Origin: Clostridia bacterium
GTDB lineage: Bacteria > Bacillota > Clostridia > Oscillospirales > CAG-272
Assembly (NCBI GenBank): GCA_017461825.1
Contig: JAFTXB010000198.1
Location: 1-5,676 of the forward strand
Reading direction: 5' to 3'
DNA length: 5,676 nt
Part shown: positions 5,375 to 5,676 of the stretch, in pieces
How the letters are laid out: every line of letters starts with the position of its first letter
How positions within the stretch are numbered: position 1 is the first letter of the stretch
Made by a program: the position numbers and the translations under genes
Notes under the pieces: generated by a model
What the model was told of the DNA's origin: nothing
What the model saw: only the letters and a program-made list of their open reading frames with translations
Databases searched by the model: none

Positions 5375-5450
5375 GGAAGCATAGCTCAGTTGGGAGAGCA
5401 TCTGCCTTACAAGCAGAGGGTCATAGGTTCGAGCCCTATTGTTTCCACCA
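5375..5450 (+). tRNA. tRNA-Val (anticodon TAC)
   Basis: A full cloverleaf of 76 nt: acceptor GGAAGCA paired with TGTTTCC (one G-T pair), D-arm GCTCAGTTGGGAGAGC, anticodon stem TCTGC/GCAGA with loop CTTACAA (anticodon TAC), T-arm ATAGG-TTCGAGC-CCTAT, and an encoded ACCA end. It reads GUA and related valine codons and is the first gene after promoter P2. Confidence 0.95.
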
Positions 5451-5455
5451 TAAAC

Positions 5456-5532
5456 GGTCCGGTAGCTCAGTTGGTTAGAGCGCTAGCCTGTCACGCTAGA
5501 GGTCGTGGGTTCGACCCCCATCCGGATCGCCA
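5456..5532 (+). tRNA. tRNA-Asp (anticodon GTC)
   Basis: A full cloverleaf of 77 nt: acceptor GGTCCGG paired with CCGGATC, anticodon stem CTAGC/GCTAG with loop CTGTCAC (anticodon GTC), T-arm GTGGG-TTCGACC-CCCAT, discriminator G and encoded CCA. It lies 5 nt after tRNA-Val. Confidence 0.95.
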
Positions 5533-5540
5533 CCTTTATA

Positions 5541-5558
5541 ATACAGCCCTTGCTGTAT
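5541..5558 (+). repeat. Hairpin between tRNA-Asp and tRNA-Phe
   Basis: ATACAGC (5541-5547) and GCTGTAT (5552-5558) form a perfect 7-bp stem with a CCTT loop. It has no following T-run and ends exactly where tRNA-Phe begins at 5559. It may be a processing signal in the precursor RNA or a remnant of an older spacer. Its role is not known. Confidence 0.7.
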
Positions 5559-5634
5559 GCCTCTGTAGCTCAGTTGGTAGAGCAGGGGACTGAAAATCCC
5601 CGTGTCGTTGGTTCGATTCCGACCGGAGGCACCA
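5559..5634 (+). tRNA. tRNA-Phe (anticodon GAA)
   Basis: A full cloverleaf of 76 nt: acceptor GCCTCTG paired with CGGAGGC (one T-G pair), D-arm GCTCAGTTGGTAGAGC, anticodon stem GGGGA/TCCCC with loop CTGAAAA (anticodon GAA), a T-arm with GGTTCGATTCC, and an encoded ACCA end. Confidence 0.95.
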
Positions 5635-5638
5635 TTCC

Positions 5639-5676
5639 GCGGATTTAGCTCATTTGGTAGAGCGCCACCTTGCCAA
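5639..5676 (+). tRNA. tRNA-Gly (anticodon GCC), 5' half only, cut by window edge
   Basis: The window ends inside this gene. Visible are an acceptor 5' strand GCGGATT, D-arm GCTCATTTGGTAGAGC, the 5' anticodon stem CCACC and the loop TTGCCAA, giving anticodon GCC. The sequence closely follows the common bacterial tRNA-Gly(GCC) pattern. It lies 4 nt after tRNA-Phe in the same transcript; the 3' half is not in view. Confidence 0.88.

Noticed and set aside
5135..5401. An 88-codon Phe- and Lys-rich open frame on the minus strand after hslO
   Set aside because: It runs through the terminator, both tRNA promoters and into tRNA-Val. Its composition simply reflects the A-tracts.
5537..5542. TATAAT between tRNA-Asp and tRNA-Phe as an internal promoter
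   Set aside because: No -35-like sequence lies 16-18 bp upstream; that position is the T-arm of tRNA-Asp. The hexamer partly overlaps the hairpin.
5390..5593. An open frame across the tRNA genes encoding a product like VAQLVRALACHARGRGF
   Set aside because: This is the familiar artefact of translating tRNA sequences. The frame lies over tRNA-Val, tRNA-Asp and tRNA-Phe and has no ribosome binding site of its own.

Overview
The window looks like a chromosomal segment of a low-to-mid GC Gram-positive bacterium (Bacillota, most likely class Clostridia). The evidence is strong GGAGG-type ribosome binding sites, perfect sigma-A promoters, PyrR-type attenuation of a pyrimidine operon, a TrpR-like YerC/YecD-family regulator, an Hsp33 gene, and tRNA genes that encode their CCA ends. 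No genus can be named from this sequence alone, and nothing in the window looks like a mobile element, phage or CRISPR array.

Left part (about 1-2925, minus strand): a pyrimidine operon read right to left. A perfect promoter (TTGACA, 17 bp, TATAAT) starts a leader of about 160 nt. The leader carries a PyrR-binding hairpin, a competing antiterminator pairing and an intrinsic terminator just before pyrR. Then follow pyrR (2730-2176), pyrC for dihydroorotase (2157-955), and a cysteine-rich protein of unknown function (928 to the left edge, C-terminus cut off). Gaps between genes are only 18 and 26 nt. PyrR bound to UMP or UTP should favour the terminator and shut the operon down when pyrimidines are plentiful.

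Middle (2926-3123): an AT-rich divergent intergenic region with the pyr promoter on one strand and a sigma-A-like promoter on the other. Each promoter is associated with an 8-bp inverted repeat that could be an operator.

Right-centre (3124-5138, plus strand): a second probable operon. It holds a 100-aa TrpR-like DNA-binding protein, a class I SAM-dependent methyltransferase overlapping it by 4 nt (ATGA), and hslO for the redox chaperone Hsp33. It ends in a strong intrinsic terminator at 5146-5189.

Right end (5190-5676): two tandem perfect-consensus promoters drive a tRNA cluster, tRNA-Val(TAC), tRNA-Asp(GTC), tRNA-Phe(GAA) and a tRNA-Gly(GCC) cut by the window edge. A perfect 7-bp hairpin sits directly against the 5' end of tRNA-Phe.

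No wholly new system is evident. The items most worth following are the unknown third gene of the pyr operon, the unusually legible PyrR attenuator, and the two candidate operators in the divergent region.
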